Positions 1 through 9,799 of a stretch of 64,000 nt of DNA are shown here, one piece after another (the stretch's first letter is position 1; each line of letters opens with the position of its first letter). The DNA is from an uncultured Pelagibacteraceae bacterium. GTDB taxonomy: Bacteria; Pseudomonadota; Alphaproteobacteria; Pelagibacterales; Pelagibacteraceae. The stretch spans positions 1 through 64,000 of the forward strand of contig CACEMD010000003.1 in NCBI GenBank assembly GCA_902560625.1, in the 5' to 3' direction. The notes under the pieces were generated by a model. That model did not search any database. It worked only from the letters and a program-made list of their open reading frames with translations, and was not told the DNA's origin. The position numbers and the translations under genes are program-made.

Positions 1-1
1 T

Positions 2-982
2 GAAGATCTGGTTGGAGGTGCAGCTTATGACAAACATGGAGTTCCAATTACTGATGAAGTTTTTTTTAAAGCATTAGAAAGTGAGGCAGTAATGTTGGGT
101 GCTGTTGGAGGTCCTAAATGGGACAATATTGATTTTTCAAAAAAACCAGAGAGAGCACTTTTAAAACTTAGAAAAGAGTTAAAACTATTTGCAAATTTAA
201 GACCTGCAATTTGTTTCAAACAACTTGTAGATGCTTCAAGCCTTAAACCAGAAATAGTTTCTGGATTAGATATAATGCTAGTTAGAGAGTTAACAGGAGG
301 AATTTACTTTGGTGAGCCGAGGGGAATTAAGCCTATTAACAATGGTGAGAGAAAAGGAATAAATACGCATACTTATACTAGCAGTGAAATCGAGAGAGTA
401 GCTAGAGTAGCTTTTGATTTAGCAAAAAAAAGAAAAAATAAAGTCACTTCTTGTGAAAAATCAAATGTTATGGAAGCAGGACAGTTATGGAAGGAAGAAG
501 TACAATCTCTTCATGACAAAGAATTTAATGAAATTGAGTTAGATCATATGTTAGCAGACAATTGTGCTATGCAATTATTAAGAAATCCAAAACAATTTGA
601 CGTTATTGTTACTGATAATTTATTTGGAGATATATTGTCGGATGAAGCCGCAATGTTAACGGGATCTTTAGGTCTTTTACCATCAGCATCTTTAGGAGCA
701 AAAGATAAAGATGGAAACATGAGATCAATGTATGAGCCAGTACATGGATCAGCTCCAGATATTGAGGGAAAAGGTATTGCTAATCCAATAGCATCAATTT
801 TGAGCTTTTCAATGGCTTTAAGATATTCGTTAAACTTAGATAAGGAAGCTGATGAACTTGATAAATCTGTACAAAGTGTACTAGATAAAGGATTGAGGAC
901 TAGAGACATTTTATCTAAAGGAAAAAAGGAAGTTTCTACAAAAGAAATGGGTGATGCTATTATTGCTTATTTGCAAAAATAA
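2..982 (+). CDS. leuB: 3-isopropylmalate dehydrogenase, 5' end missing
   Basis: The reading frame is open from the left window edge, so the N-terminus lies outside; about 326 residues remain of a family usually near 360-370. The enzyme oxidatively decarboxylates 3-isopropylmalate with NAD+ in cytosolic leucine synthesis. Visible family motifs are the segment with VMEAGQLW, the metal-binding [19 protein letters not shown] and the C-terminal [17 protein letters not shown] signature, which binds NAD. An internal ATG at 92 could be mistaken for the start, but the upstream codons encode LeuB sequence ([15 protein letters not shown]). The next gene, dmdC, begins 31 nt downstream. Confidence 0.95.
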   Translation, partial: EDLVGGAAYDKHGVPITDEVFFKALESEAVMLGAVGGPKWDNIDFSKKPERALLKLRKELKLFANLRPAICFKQLVDASSLKPEIVSGLDIMLVRELTGGIYFGEPRGIKPINNGERKGINTHTYTSSEIERVARVAFDLAKKRKNKVTSCEKSNVMEAGQLWKEEVQSLHDKEFNEIELDHMLADNCAMQLLRNPKQFDVIVTDNLFGDILSDEAAMLTGSLGLLPSASLGAKDKDGNMRSMYEPVHGSAPDIEGKGIANPIASILSFSMALRYSLNLDKEADELDKSVQSVLDKGLRTRDILSKGKKEVSTKEMGDAIIAYLQK

Positions 983-1013
983 CTATTTTAAATATATTTA
1001 TAATATCAAAAAA

Positions 1014-2780
1014 ATGACTATTTATAATGCACCAGTTGAAGATATGCTTTTTCTTTATGAAAAGCTAAGAGACAATAAAAACTATAATGAGATCGAAAGG
1101 TATAAGGAAGTAACAACTGATTTAGTCAAAAATATTCTTGAAGAAGCAGCAAAGATAAATAAAAATTTAATATTACCTCTAGCAAAATCTGGTGACGAAA
1201 ATCCTACAGTCTTAGAAAATGGAATTGTAAGAACACCTCCAGGTTACAAAGAAGCCTATAAAAAATTTATTGAAGATGGTTGGACATCCTTATCTTGTGA
1301 TCCAAAATATGGAGGACAAGGTATGCCAAAAACTGTAAGTGCATTTTTTGATGAAATGATTTCATCATCAAGTCTTTCATTTAAGTTATATAGTGAATTA
1401 ACTTTAGGTGCATATAATTGTATTCATCATCACGCTTCTGATGAAATAAAAACTAAATATCTTCCAAAAATGGTTGAGGGTAAATGGAGTGGAACAATGT
1501 GCTTAACAGAACCTGTATGTGGTACCGATTTAGGAATGCTAAAGTCAAAAGCGATAGAGCAATTAGATGGAACTTTTAAGATAACTGGCCAAAAAATATT
1601 CATTACCTCTGGTGATCACGATTTAACGGAAAATATTGTTCATTTAGTTATTGCAAGAGCAAGTGACTCACCACAAGGAACAAAAGGAATAAGTTTATTT
1701 CTGGTACCAAAGTTTATTGTTAATCAAGATGGTTCAATTGGTCCAAGAAACGGAATTTCTACAGGTTCAATAGAAACAAAGATGGGTATCAAGGGTTCAG
1801 CAACTTGTGTTCTTAATTTTGATGATGCAACTGGATATTTAATTGGCCCAAAAAATAAAGGGTTAAGCCAAATGTTTACAATGATGAATTTAGAGAGAAT
1901 AGTTGTTGGTATACAAGGTTTAGGATTATCTGAAATTGCTTATCAAAATTCTTTAAACTACGCAAAAGAGAGAAAACAGGGAAAAAGCAATAATAATAAA
2001 TCAAAAAATGGTAGTGCAGACCTAATTATAGAGCATGCAGATATAAGAAGAACTTTGTTAAATATGAAATCAATTATTGAAGGAGAGAGAGCATTATGTT
2101 TTTGGTTGTCCCAACAAACTGAGGTTAGCTTATATCATAATGACACAAAAATTAAGCAAGATGCTTTAGATATGGTCTCATTAATGACACCAGTAGTTAA
2201 GTCTTTATTCTCAGATATGGGAATGGAAATTACTAGTGACGCAATGCAGATATTTGGAGGCTATGGTTACACAAAAGACCAAGGAATTGAACAGTTATAT
2301 AGAGATAATAGAATAACACCTATTTATGAAGGAACCAATTCTGTTCAAGCAATTGATTTAGTTTTTAGAAAATTAGTAAATAAAAATGGAGATATAATTG
2401 ATAAATATATCAGCATGATCAAAAGTGACCTTGATAAAAACAGTGATGAACTAAAACCATTTATAAAAACACTAGAAATCTATGTTGATAAGCTAAGTAG
2501 CTTTTCAAATTGGATGAAAGATAAAATAGAAAATTCTAGAGATGATGCGAATGCAGCATCAAACGATTACTTGAGAGTTTTAGGCTATGTCTCAGTAGGA
2601 TATGCATGGCTTAAAGTATTAGGAGTATGCTATAAAGAATATTCAAGTAATAAAGACTTCTACGAAGATAAAATACAAACTGCTAGTTTTTATTTTAATA
2701 GGGTTTTACCACGAATTGATAGTCATTATTTGTCTGCAACCACCGGAAGTAGATATATAATGGACTTTAAATTTAATTAA
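1014..2780 (+). CDS. dmdC: Acyl-CoA dehydrogenase, probable 3-methylmercaptopropionyl-CoA dehydrogenase
   Basis: This 588-residue protein belongs to the long acyl-CoA dehydrogenase subfamily that includes DmdC; ordinary members have about 380 residues. DmdC oxidises methylmercaptopropionyl-CoA to methylthioacryloyl-CoA in the DMSP demethylation pathway, using FAD. The sequence shows the flavin/substrate segment MCLTEPVCGTDLG, the C-terminal GGYGYTKDQGIEQLYRD region and PIYEGTNSVQA, in which Glu439 is the expected catalytic base. An ATG at 951 is in frame but would overlap leuB by 32 nt and add a non-homologous hydrophobic leader, so I place the start at 1014. dmdB follows after 2 nt and dmdA lies three genes downstream, which supports this assignment over a generic long-chain acyl-CoA dehydrogenase. 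Confidence 0.85.
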   Translation: MTIYNAPVEDMLFLYEKLRDNKNYNEIERYKEVTTDLVKNILEEAAKINKNLILPLAKSGDENPTVLENGIVRTPPGYKEAYKKFIEDGWTSLSCDPKYGGQGMPKTVSAFFDEMISSSSLSFKLYSELTLGAYNCIHHHASDEIKTKYLPKMVEGKWSGTMCLTEPVCGTDLGMLKSKAIEQLDGTFKITGQKIFITSGDHDLTENIVHLVIARASDSPQGTKGISLFLVPKFIVNQDGSIGPRNGISTGSIETKMGIKGSATCVLNFDDATGYLIGPKNKGLSQMFTMMNLERIVVGIQGLGLSEIAYQNSLNYAKERKQGKSNNNKSKNGSADLIIEHADIRRTLLNMKSIIEGERALCFWLSQQTEVSLYHNDTKIKQDALDMVSLMTPVVKSLFSDMGMEITSDAMQIFGGYGYTKDQGIEQLYRDNRITPIYEGTNSVQAIDLVFRKLVNKNGDIIDKYISMIKSDLDKNSDELKPFIKTLEIYVDKLSSFSNWMKDKIENSRDDANAASNDYLRVLGYVSVGYAWLKVLGVCYKEYSSNKDFYEDKIQTASFYFNRVLPRIDSHYLSATTGSRYIMDFKFN

Positions 2781-2782
2781 TT

Positions 2783-4411
2783 ATGAGTCATTACAACACA
2801 AATTTAGATAAAAATAATGCAAATTTTGTTCCATTGACACCTTTGTCTTTTCTTCAAAGAGCAAAAGATATTTACCCAAATTATGAAGCAATTGTTTATG
2901 AGGATAGGAGATATACATGGAGTGAGGTTTTTAAAAGATGTATAAAATTTGCGAGTGCACTTGAGAAAATTGGAATTAATAAAGGAGATACTGTTTCATT
3001 TTTAGCTTTTAATACTCCTGAAATATTTGAGGCTCATTATTCAGTTCCAATGACTGGTGCAGTGTTAAATACAATAAATATTAGATTAGATGCAAAAACT
3101 ATTGCTTATATATTAGAACATAGTGATGCCAAAGTTCTTGTTGTCGATAGACAGCTTCACGCTGAGGTAAAAAAAGCTTTAAGCTCAATAAATAAAAAAA
3201 TCACTATTATAGATATATTTGATAAATTTGCTGATCAATCAAAGTTAGAAAAAATTGGTGATTTAGAATATGAAGATTTTTTAAATACCGGCGACGAAGA
3301 ATATAATTGGAAAATGCCAGAAGATGAATGGCAGGCTATTTCTTTAAGCTATACGTCTGGGACAACTGGGAACCCTAAAGGAGTTGTTTATCACCACAGA
3401 GGCTCATATTTAATGTCAACAGGAAGCGCAACAGCGTGGAATATGCCAAATAGATTAAATTTTTTGACTGTTGTACCAATGTTTCATTGTAATGGTTGGT
3501 GTTATCCTTGGACAGTTCCAATGTTAAATGGAAGAACAATTTGCCTTAGAAATGTTGATGTTAAGAAAATATTTGAATTAATTGATAAATATGAAGTAAC
3601 ACATTTTGGAGGTGCACCTATTGTTTTAAATATGATCACTGGAGCGCCAGAAGCTGATAGAAAAAAATTAAAACATAAAGTTTATGTGTTAACTGCTGGT
3701 GCACCTCCTCCAAGTATTATTTTTAAAAAAATGAAAAGTCTTGGATTTGAAGTAATGCATGTTTATGGATTAACAGAGACGTATGGACATGTAACTCAAT
3801 GTGCATGGAATGAGTCATGGAATGAATTTGATGAAGATAAATTAAATGAGATAAAAGCAAGACAAGGAGTAAGATATCCAAATACAGAGGGAGTAACAAT
3901 AATGGACCCTGAAAGTATGAAAGAGGTTCCAAAAGACGGGAAAACAATCGGTGAAATAATGATAAGAGGAAATGTTGTAATGAAAGGTTACTTTAAAGAT
4001 AAAGAAGCAACTGAAAAGGCAATGAAAGGTGGTTGGTTTCATTCCGGAGATTTGGCAGTAATGCATCCAGATGGATATGTTAAGATACAGGATAGATCTA
4101 AGGATATTATTATTTCTGGAGGTGAAAATATTTCATCTATTGAAATTGAAAATACATTAGCTAAGCACCCATCCGTATCTATAGCTGCGGTAGTTGCAAA
4201 ACCTGACGAAAAATGGGGTGAAGTTCCTTGTGCATTTATCGAAATGGTGAAAGATAAACCAGTTACTGAAAAAGAGTTAATTGCTTTTTGTAAAGAAACT
4301 TTAGCTAATTTCAAAGTTCCTAAAAAAGTCGAATTCTGTGAACTTCCAAAAACGTCAACAGGAAAAATACAAAAATTTGAATTAAGAAAAAAGGCCAAGG
4401 AGATAAACTGA
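2783..4411 (+). CDS. dmdB: Acyl-CoA ligase, probable methylmercaptopropionate-CoA ligase
   Basis: This 542-residue member of the AMP-forming acyl-CoA synthetase family would activate methylmercaptopropionate, the product of DmdA, to its CoA thioester with ATP. The AMP-binding P-loop YTSGTTGNPKG lies at residues 190-200. It is followed by VYGLTETYG, the hinge region GWFHSGDLAVMHPDGYVKIQDR, and the C-terminal PKTSTGKIQKF with Lys528 as the adenylation lysine. The start ATG is 2 nt after dmdC. The stop TGA (4409-4411) overlaps the proposed CTG start of the next gene. The family alone does not fix the substrate; the dmdC and dmdA neighbours do. A medium-chain fatty acyl-CoA ligase is the main alternative. 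Confidence 0.87.
   Translation: MSHYNTNLDKNNANFVPLTPLSFLQRAKDIYPNYEAIVYEDRRYTWSEVFKRCIKFASALEKIGINKGDTVSFLAFNTPEIFEAHYSVPMTGAVLNTINIRLDAKTIAYILEHSDAKVLVVDRQLHAEVKKALSSINKKITIIDIFDKFADQSKLEKIGDLEYEDFLNTGDEEYNWKMPEDEWQAISLSYTSGTTGNPKGVVYHHRGSYLMSTGSATAWNMPNRLNFLTVVPMFHCNGWCYPWTVPMLNGRTICLRNVDVKKIFELIDKYEVTHFGGAPIVLNMITGAPEADRKKLKHKVYVLTAGAPPPSIIFKKMKSLGFEVMHVYGLTETYGHVTQCAWNESWNEFDEDKLNEIKARQGVRYPNTEGVTIMDPESMKEVPKDGKTIGEIMIRGNVVMKGYFKDKEATEKAMKGGWFHSGDLAVMHPDGYVKIQDRSKDIIISGGENISSIEIENTLAKHPSVSIAAVVAKPDEKWGEVPCAFIEMVKDKPVTEKELIAFCKETLANFKVPKKVEFCELPKTSTGKIQKFELRKKAKEIN
4397..4410 (+). promoter_or_regulatory. Ribosome-binding site pointing to a CTG start
   Basis: AAGGAG at 4397-4402 is followed by 5 nt and then CTG at 4408, an ideal distance. 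The sequence CTGA here sits where tightly packed genes in this genome normally have ATGA, with the stop of one gene overlapping the start of the next. The alternative in-frame GTG at 4435 has only AGGA one base upstream, which is too close. This decides the start of the hydrolase gene below. Confidence 0.6.
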
Positions 4412-5184
4412 TCTTTCGAGTAAATGAAAAGGACGTGTTTGTCTCTACTGCAGGCTTACAAATAGATATTCAAAAGCCTACCATATTATTAATGCACGGT
4501 AGTGGCCTTAGTCATATTGTTTGGTCATTACACGAGCAATTTTATTCATCTCAAGGTTTTAATGTTTTAGCAGTAGACCTTCCTGGACATGGTGATTCTG
4601 AAGGTCCTTCGTTATCTTCGATACAAGAAATATCTGATTGGGTAAAAGATCTTGCTAATGAATTAAATTTAAAAAAAATAAATTTTATAGGTCACTCCCA
4701 AGGTTGTTTGGTTGGCATAGATTTTGCATCTAGATATCCAGAATTAATTGAAAGACTAGTACTTGTTGCAGGATCATATAAATTGCCAGTAAATCAGGAT
4801 CTTTTAGACTTAGCGGAAGCTGGAGATGAAAAGGCATTGTTACTTATGATGAAATGGGGATATGAAGGCTCAAAAGCCTTTATAGGAGGAAACCCAGTAA
4901 AAAAAATTATAAACTCAACAAGAGAAATTCGTGAAATTTTGTATGTGGACTTAAGAGCGTGCAACAACTATAAGTCCGGAAAAGATTCTTTAGAAAAAAT
5001 AAATTGTTCGACGTTATGTATTTTTGGAGATCTTGATAAAATGGTACCACTTGAAGTAGGAAATAAAATGGTAGAAAAAATTAAAAATTCAAAAGTTAAA
5101 GTTATTACCAACTGTGGACATATGATAATTTTTGAAAGAGCTTTTGAAATGAGAAAATCAGTAATAGAATTTTTAAAAAAATGA
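4408..5184 (+). CDS. Alpha/beta-hydrolase of the DMSP demethylation cluster
   Basis: This alpha/beta-hydrolase fold protein has 258 residues from the CTG at 4408, or 249 from the GTG at 4435. Visible elements are the oxyanion-hole motif LMHGSG, the nucleophile elbow GHSQG (Ser97), the acid in FGDLDKMVP (Asp210) and the catalytic histidine in NCGHM (His238), so the catalytic triad looks intact. The fold covers esterases, thioesterases and lipases, so the substrate cannot be read from sequence. It sits between dmdB and dmdA, with its TGA overlapping the dmdA ATG, so it is very likely co-translated with them. A role on a CoA thioester or ester of the DMSP route is plausible but is inference. The crotonase-type DmdD is absent from the visible cluster. 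Confidence 0.8.
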   Translation: MIFRVNEKDVFVSTAGLQIDIQKPTILLMHGSGLSHIVWSLHEQFYSSQGFNVLAVDLPGHGDSEGPSLSSIQEISDWVKDLANELNLKKINFIGHSQGCLVGIDFASRYPELIERLVLVAGSYKLPVNQDLLDLAEAGDEKALLLMMKWGYEGSKAFIGGNPVKKIINSTREIREILYVDLRACNNYKSGKDSLEKINCSTLCIFGDLDKMVPLEVGNKMVEKIKNSKVKVITNCGHMIIFERAFEMRKSVIEFLKK

Positions 5185-6293
5185 AAGAATATTTTATATC
5201 AAAGTCTAGAAGACTAAGAAGTACTTCGTATACCTCAAGAATAGAAGAACAGGGAGTTACAGCTTATACAATTTATAATCATATGCTTCTACCAACAAGA
5301 TTTGGTGGACCTCTAGAAGAATTATATCATCATTTAAAAGAACACGTTCAAGTTTGGGATGCAGCTGGGCAAAGGCAAGTGGAGATTAATGGTAAAGATT
5401 CTTACAAATTAGTACAGCTAATGACATGTAGAGATCTTTCGAAAGCAAAAGTTGGAAGATGCTATTATGCCCCAATTATTGATGATAAAGCCAAGTTGAT
5501 AAATGACCCTGTGATTTTAAAATTATCAGATCAAAGATGGTGGATATCATTATCAGACTCAGACGTAGAATTATTTGCTAAAGGGCTTGCAATAGGAAAT
5601 AATTTTGATGTAAATATTTTTGAAGCTAAAATAGATATATTTTCAGTTCAAGGTCCAAAATCGTTCGACTTAATGGCAAAAGTTTTAGGCCCAAAAATTA
5701 GAGAATTAAAATTTTTTGGTTTTGATTATTATGAGTTTGGTGGATCAAAACATTTAATAGCAAGATCTGGATGGTCAAAGCAAGGTGGATATGAAGTTTA
5801 CATGGAACATACCGAAGCAGGACTAGCACTTTATGACAAGTTGTTTGAAGCTGGTGTTGAGTTTAATGTAAAACCTGGCGCTCCAAATTTAATAGAGAGA
5901 CTAGAAAGTTCATTGTTATCTTACGGGAATGATATGGATATAGGTGATAATCCGTTAGAATGTGGATTTGACAAATATGTTAATTTAGACAGTGAAGTTA
6001 ATTTTTTAGGAAAAGAAGTACTTAAAAAAGTAAAGTCAGAGGGCGTTAAGAAAAAACTTATGGGAGTTAAAATAGACTCTAAGAAAATTAACGTAACAGG
6101 CTCAATTAATATGTATGACATAAATAATAAATTAATAGGGGAATTGAGATCTGGTTCTTTTAATCCAATGTTTAAGCAAGTAATAGGTATTGCAATGGTA
6201 AATAAACCTTATTTTAAAGATACACAGGAATTTCAAATATCTATTAATGGAAATAATTGCACTGGAAAAGTTTGCGATTTACCTTTCATTTAG
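5181..6293 (+). CDS. dmdA: Dimethylsulfoniopropionate demethylase
   Basis: This 370-residue GcvT-fold protein matches the length of SAR11 DmdA, which moves a methyl group from DMSP to tetrahydrofolate and leaves methylmercaptopropionate. GcvT-family features are the central [22 protein letters not shown] stretch and the late [19 protein letters not shown] segment, which corresponds to the folate/substrate pocket region of the T-protein. No glycine cleavage H or P genes are nearby. Instead dmdB and dmdC homologues lie just upstream, which argues against a true glycine cleavage T-protein. The ATG at 5181 overlaps the upstream TGA (ATGA). This is the first, committing step of the demethylation pathway. 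Confidence 0.9.
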   Translation: MKEYFISKSRRLRSTSYTSRIEEQGVTAYTIYNHMLLPTRFGGPLEELYHHLKEHVQVWDAAGQRQVEINGKDSYKLVQLMTCRDLSKAKVGRCYYAPIIDDKAKLINDPVILKLSDQRWWISLSDSDVELFAKGLAIGNNFDVNIFEAKIDIFSVQGPKSFDLMAKVLGPKIRELKFFGFDYYEFGGSKHLIARSGWSKQGGYEVYMEHTEAGLALYDKLFEAGVEFNVKPGAPNLIERLESSLLSYGNDMDIGDNPLECGFDKYVNLDSEVNFLGKEVLKKVKSEGVKKKLMGVKIDSKKINVTGSINMYDINNKLIGELRSGSFNPMFKQVIGIAMVNKPYFKDTQEFQISINGNNCTGKVCDLPFI

Positions 6294-6313
6294 TATAAAT
6301 CTTAAATAAACTT

Positions 6314-7324
6314 ATGAATATAGCCATAGTAGGAGCAACAGGTAATGTTGGAAGAAAAATCTTAGAAGTTTTGGAAAAAAAAAATTTTCCTACTTCTGAA
6401 ATTTTTTTAATTGCATCATCTAAAAGCGCAGGAAAAAAAATTAGCTTCAAAGGCAAAGAATATACTGTTGAAGATCTTGAGACATTCGATTTTTTGAAAG
6501 TTAAAATAGCATTTTTTGCAGCTGGTAGTTCTATAGCAGAAAAATGGGCAACAAAAGCTGCAGAAAAAACTATTGTGATTGATAATTCAAAATTTTTTAG
6601 AAAAGATAATGATATTCCTTTAATTGTACCTGAGGTGAATTCAAAAGATCTTATTCATTTTAAAAACAAAAATATTATAGCTAATGCAAATTGTTCAGTT
6701 ATACCGATTGTAGTAGCGTTGAAACCGCTTCATGATCTTTATAGTATAAAAAGAATTGTTATTTCAACTTATCAATCTGTTTCAGGTGCTGGAAAAGCAG
6801 CAATGGACGAACTTTTGATACAAACAAAAGATTTTCTAGACAAAAAAAAATTGGCACCGAAAAACTTTACAAAACAAATAGCATTCAATGCCATACCACA
6901 TATTGATAGCTTTTTAGCAGATGGATCAACCAAAGAAGAGCAAAAAAATCACGATGAGGTAAAAAAAATTTTAGATAAAGAAATAAAAATAACATCAACG
7001 TGTGTTAGAATTCCAGTACTAGTATCACATTCTATAAGTACAAATGTGGAATTTCACAAAAAATATGATTTAAACGAAATTAAAAAAGTTTTATCGTCTT
7101 CACCTGGTTGCAAGGTGGTGGATGAACATAAAGACGGGGGTTATATAACTCCTGTTGAAGCTGAAAATAAATATGAAACTTTCATTTCAAGAATAAGAGA
7201 AGATTTCTCAAATGATAATTCCATCAATCTCTGGATTGTATCTGATAATCTTTTAAAAGGTGCAGCATTAAATGCAGTTGAGATAGCTGAAAGTTTAATT
7301 AAAAATGATTTTTATGGAAAATAA
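6314..7324 (+). CDS. asd: Aspartate-semialdehyde dehydrogenase
   Basis: This 336-residue enzyme reduces aspartyl phosphate to aspartate semialdehyde with NADPH, the branch point to lysine/diaminopimelate, threonine and methionine. The N-terminal Rossmann motif VGATGNVGRKI starts at about residue 6. The catalytic cysteine is Cys127 in NANCSVIPI and the active-site histidine is His239 in RIPVLVSHS. Length matches the family. The gene begins 20 nt after dmdA and its 3' end overlaps the start of sdhC. In many alphaproteobacteria asd follows leuB directly; here the dmd cluster lies between them. Confidence 0.95.
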   Translation: MNIAIVGATGNVGRKILEVLEKKNFPTSEIFLIASSKSAGKKISFKGKEYTVEDLETFDFLKVKIAFFAAGSSIAEKWATKAAEKTIVIDNSKFFRKDNDIPLIVPEVNSKDLIHFKNKNIIANANCSVIPIVVALKPLHDLYSIKRIVISTYQSVSGAGKAAMDELLIQTKDFLDKKKLAPKNFTKQIAFNAIPHIDSFLADGSTKEEQKNHDEVKKILDKEIKITSTCVRIPVLVSHSISTNVEFHKKYDLNEIKKVLSSSPGCKVVDEHKDGGYITPVEAENKYETFISRIREDFSNDNSINLWIVSDNLLKGAALNAVEIAESLIKNDFYGK

Positions 7325-7697
7325 AAACCCGATATCTCCCCATATTCAAGTATATGAGTGGCATATATCCTCGCTTGTATCTATATCTCATAGAATTACA
7401 GGTGTGATAAATATTTTATTTATAACTTTGATTTGTTTTTGGGTTGGTTCACTTTTTTTTGGGGAAACAGTATATGAAGTCATTCAAAAAATTCTTTTAA
7501 GTTCGTTTGGTAAATTCTTGATTATAAGTATTATATGGTCTTTTAGTTTTCAAATCTTAAGTGAAATTAGACATCTATTTTGGGATATGGGTTATGGTTT
7601 TGATTTAAAAGTATCTAAAATAACTGGAATTATTGTGATAATCGGATCTTTTTTAATAACAATACTGGTATACTTGCTTGGGAAGCATATAATTTAA
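7314..7697 (+). CDS. sdhC: Succinate dehydrogenase cytochrome b556-type membrane anchor, SdhC
   Basis: This 127-residue integral membrane subunit of complex II has three predicted helices (about residues 30-50, 66-86 and 103-123). The quinone-site motif SISHRITG keeps the serine and arginine (Ser23, Arg27) that match E. coli Ser27 and Arg31, and IRHLFWDMGYG matches the E. coli segment around His91. The position of the haem-ligand histidine (E. coli His84, seven residues before the IRH histidine) is Gln80 here, with no histidine nearby in that helix. An in-frame ATG at 7305 is also possible; 7314 gives the usual N-terminus (MENKNPISPH). The gene overlaps asd by 11 nt and abuts sdhD. Confidence 0.92.
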   Translation: MENKNPISPHIQVYEWHISSLVSISHRITGVINILFITLICFWVGSLFFGETVYEVIQKILLSSFGKFLIISIIWSFSFQILSEIRHLFWDMGYGFDLKVSKITGIIVIIGSFLITILVYLLGKHII

Positions 7698-8027
7698 ATG
7701 ATAAATGTAACAAAAAAATGGTTATTTCTAAAAATTAGTTCTGTAATTTTAATACCATTAATGATTTGGTTTATAATTAACCTGGTATCAATTTACGATA
7801 AAAATTATCTAGAAGTAGTGTTATTCTTCACTACTCAGCCATCAAAATTTTTGTTCTCTTTTCTTGTCATTTTTGCATTTTTCTATTCTGCATTAAATAT
7901 AAGTGAAATATTTGAGGATTATCTGCACAATGAGAAAATTAAAAATGTCGCAAATAAAATACTCTTTTTATCTGCTATAGTTATTCCTATATTAACAATA
8001 ATAATGTTATTATTTTTAAAAGTATGA
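7698..8027 (+). CDS. sdhD: Succinate dehydrogenase membrane anchor, SdhD
   Basis: This 109-residue membrane subunit pairs with SdhC to anchor SdhAB and form the quinone site. Three hydrophobic helices are visible (about residues 9-31, 51-72 and 84-107). The segment ending EDYLH corresponds to the family motif with an Asp-Tyr pair at the quinone site (Asp74, Tyr75). The haem-ligand histidine expected eleven residues before that Asp (E. coli His71) is Tyr63, and the conserved glycine four residues after it is Asn67. Assignment rests on position between sdhC and sdhA, size, topology and the Asp-Tyr motif, since SdhD is weakly conserved. The ATG directly follows the sdhC stop. Confidence 0.88.
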   Translation: MINVTKKWLFLKISSVILIPLMIWFIINLVSIYDKNYLEVVLFFTTQPSKFLFSFLVIFAFFYSALNISEIFEDYLHNEKIKNVANKILFLSAIVIPILTIIMLLFLKV

Positions 8028-9799
8028 AATCTTATAATATAATCGATCATGAATACGATGTCGTAGTTCTTGGAGCTGGTGGATCTGGATTAAGAGCAGC
8101 TGTAGGCCTAAGCGAGGCTGGGTTGAAGACAGCGTGTATTTCTAAAGTATTTCCAACTAGAAGTCATACCTCTGCAGCTCAAGGTGGCATTTCAGCAGCA
8201 CTTGGAAATATGGGAGAGGATGATTGGAGATGGCATATGTATGATACTGTAAAAGGATCTGACTGGCTTGGAGACCAAGATAGTATTGAATATTTGTGTA
8301 AAGAAGCGCCTAAAGCAGTATTAGAATTAGAACAGTATGGTGTTCCGTTTAGTAGAACTGAGGATGGAAAAATATATCAAAGACCTTTTGGGGGAATGAC
8401 TAAAAATTATGGTAATGAAACAGTCCAAAGAACCTGTGCAGCCGCTGATAGGACAGGTCATGCAATACTTCATACTTTGTACGGACAAGCGTTAAAACAT
8501 AATACAGAATTTTTTATTGAATATTTTGCTCTTGATTTGTTAATGAAAAATGGAGAATGCAAAGGTTTAATAGCTTGGAACCTAAATGACGGAACAATAC
8601 ACAGATTTAGATCTCATATAACAATTATTGCCACCGGTGGTTATGGTAAAGTTTATTATTCTGCAACCTCAGCACACACATGTACTGGTGACGGAAATGC
8701 AATGGTTTTAAGAGCAGGTTTACCTTTACAGGATATGGAATTTGTTCAATTTCACCCTACAGGAATATATGGTCACGGAACTCTTATATCTGAGGGTGTT
8801 CGAGGCGAAGGTGGGTATTTATTAAATTCAAAAGGTGAGAGATTTATGGAGAGGTACGCTCCTAAGGCAAAAGATTTAGCTTCAAGAGATGTAGTTAGCA
8901 GATCAATAGCAATAGAGATAAATGAAGGAAGAGGTGTTGGTAAGGAAAAAGATCATGTTCATCTTCATTTAGATCATTTAGATCCAAAAGTAATCGAAGA
9001 TAGATTGCCTGGTATATCTGAGTCATCAAAATTGTTTGCAGATGTTGATGTTACAAAAGAACCTATACCTGTGGTACCAACGGTTCATTACAATATGGGA
9101 GGAATACCAACTAATTACAAAGCTGAAGTTTTAAGTGCTAGTGGATCAAATCAAACAGTCCCAGGATTAATGGCTATAGGCGAAGCCGCGTGTGTTTCAG
9201 TGCATGGTGCTAATAGGCTTGGGTCAAATTCATTGATAGACCTTGTTGTCTTTGGAAGGGCAGCAGCTAAAAGAGCATCTGAACTGGTAAAGCCAGGAAC
9301 TCCTCATGAAGTTATATCTCAGTCAGAAACCGACAAGTGCCTAAAAAGATTTGATAAATTGAGAAACTCTTCAGGAAAAAACACAACAGCTGAATTAAGA
9401 ATTTCAATGCAAAAAACTATGCAATCAAAATGTGCTGTATTTAGAACTGAAAAAACATTGAGCGAGGGAGTAAATGAAATACGAAAACCTTTCGAAGGTA
9501 TGGATGAAATTTCAGTAAAAGATAAATCTCTTATATTTAATACTGATCTTGTAGAAACTTTGGAGTTTGATAATTTGATTAGACAGGCAATTACTACAAT
9601 GGACTCTGCATATTATAGAAAAGAAAGTAGAGGAGCTCATGCAAGAGAAGATTATCCAAAAAGAGACGATGAAAAATTTATGCAACATACTTTATCTTGG
9701 TGTGATGGAACAAAAACTCAAATAAAATATAGACCAGTTACAAGATCCACATTAACAAATGATGTGCAATATTTTCCACCTCAAGAACGAGTTTATTAA
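8024..9799 (+). CDS. sdhA: Succinate dehydrogenase flavoprotein subunit
   Basis: This 591-residue catalytic subunit oxidises succinate to fumarate and passes electrons to SdhB. The N-terminal dinucleotide motif [17 protein letters not shown] is followed by the covalent-FAD histidine His48 in [10 protein letters not shown]. The capping-domain and active-site segments include [25 protein letters not shown] and [14 protein letters not shown]. The C-terminal region with [17 protein letters not shown] is typical of SdhA. The ATG overlaps the sdhD stop by 4 nt and the TAA overlaps the sdhB start by 1 nt. The length matches alphaproteobacterial SdhA. Confidence 0.97.
   Translation: MKSYNIIDHEYDVVVLGAGGSGLRAAVGLSEAGLKTACISKVFPTRSHTSAAQGGISAALGNMGEDDWRWHMYDTVKGSDWLGDQDSIEYLCKEAPKAVLELEQYGVPFSRTEDGKIYQRPFGGMTKNYGNETVQRTCAAADRTGHAILHTLYGQALKHNTEFFIEYFALDLLMKNGECKGLIAWNLNDGTIHRFRSHITIIATGGYGKVYYSATSAHTCTGDGNAMVLRAGLPLQDMEFVQFHPTGIYGHGTLISEGVRGEGGYLLNSKGERFMERYAPKAKDLASRDVVSRSIAIEINEGRGVGKEKDHVHLHLDHLDPKVIEDRLPGISESSKLFADVDVTKEPIPVVPTVHYNMGGIPTNYKAEVLSASGSNQTVPGLMAIGEAACVSVHGANRLGSNSLIDLVVFGRAAAKRASELVKPGTPHEVISQSETDKCLKRFDKLRNSSGKNTTAELRISMQKTMQSKCAVFRTEKTLSEGVNEIRKPFEGMDEISVKDKSLIFNTDLVETLEFDNLIRQAITTMDSAYYRKESRGAHAREDYPKRDDEKFMQHTLSWCDGTKTQIKYRPVTRSTLTNDVQYFPPQERVY

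Noticed and set aside
544..909. Open frame on the minus strand inside leuB
   Set aside because: It lies fully within a strongly conserved leuB frame and has no recognisable motif or ribosome-binding site; the same holds for many other opposite-strand frames inside core genes.
5181..6293. Glycine cleavage T-protein instead of DmdA
   Set aside because: There are no gcvH/gcvP genes nearby, and dmdB and dmdC homologues are directly upstream with translational coupling.
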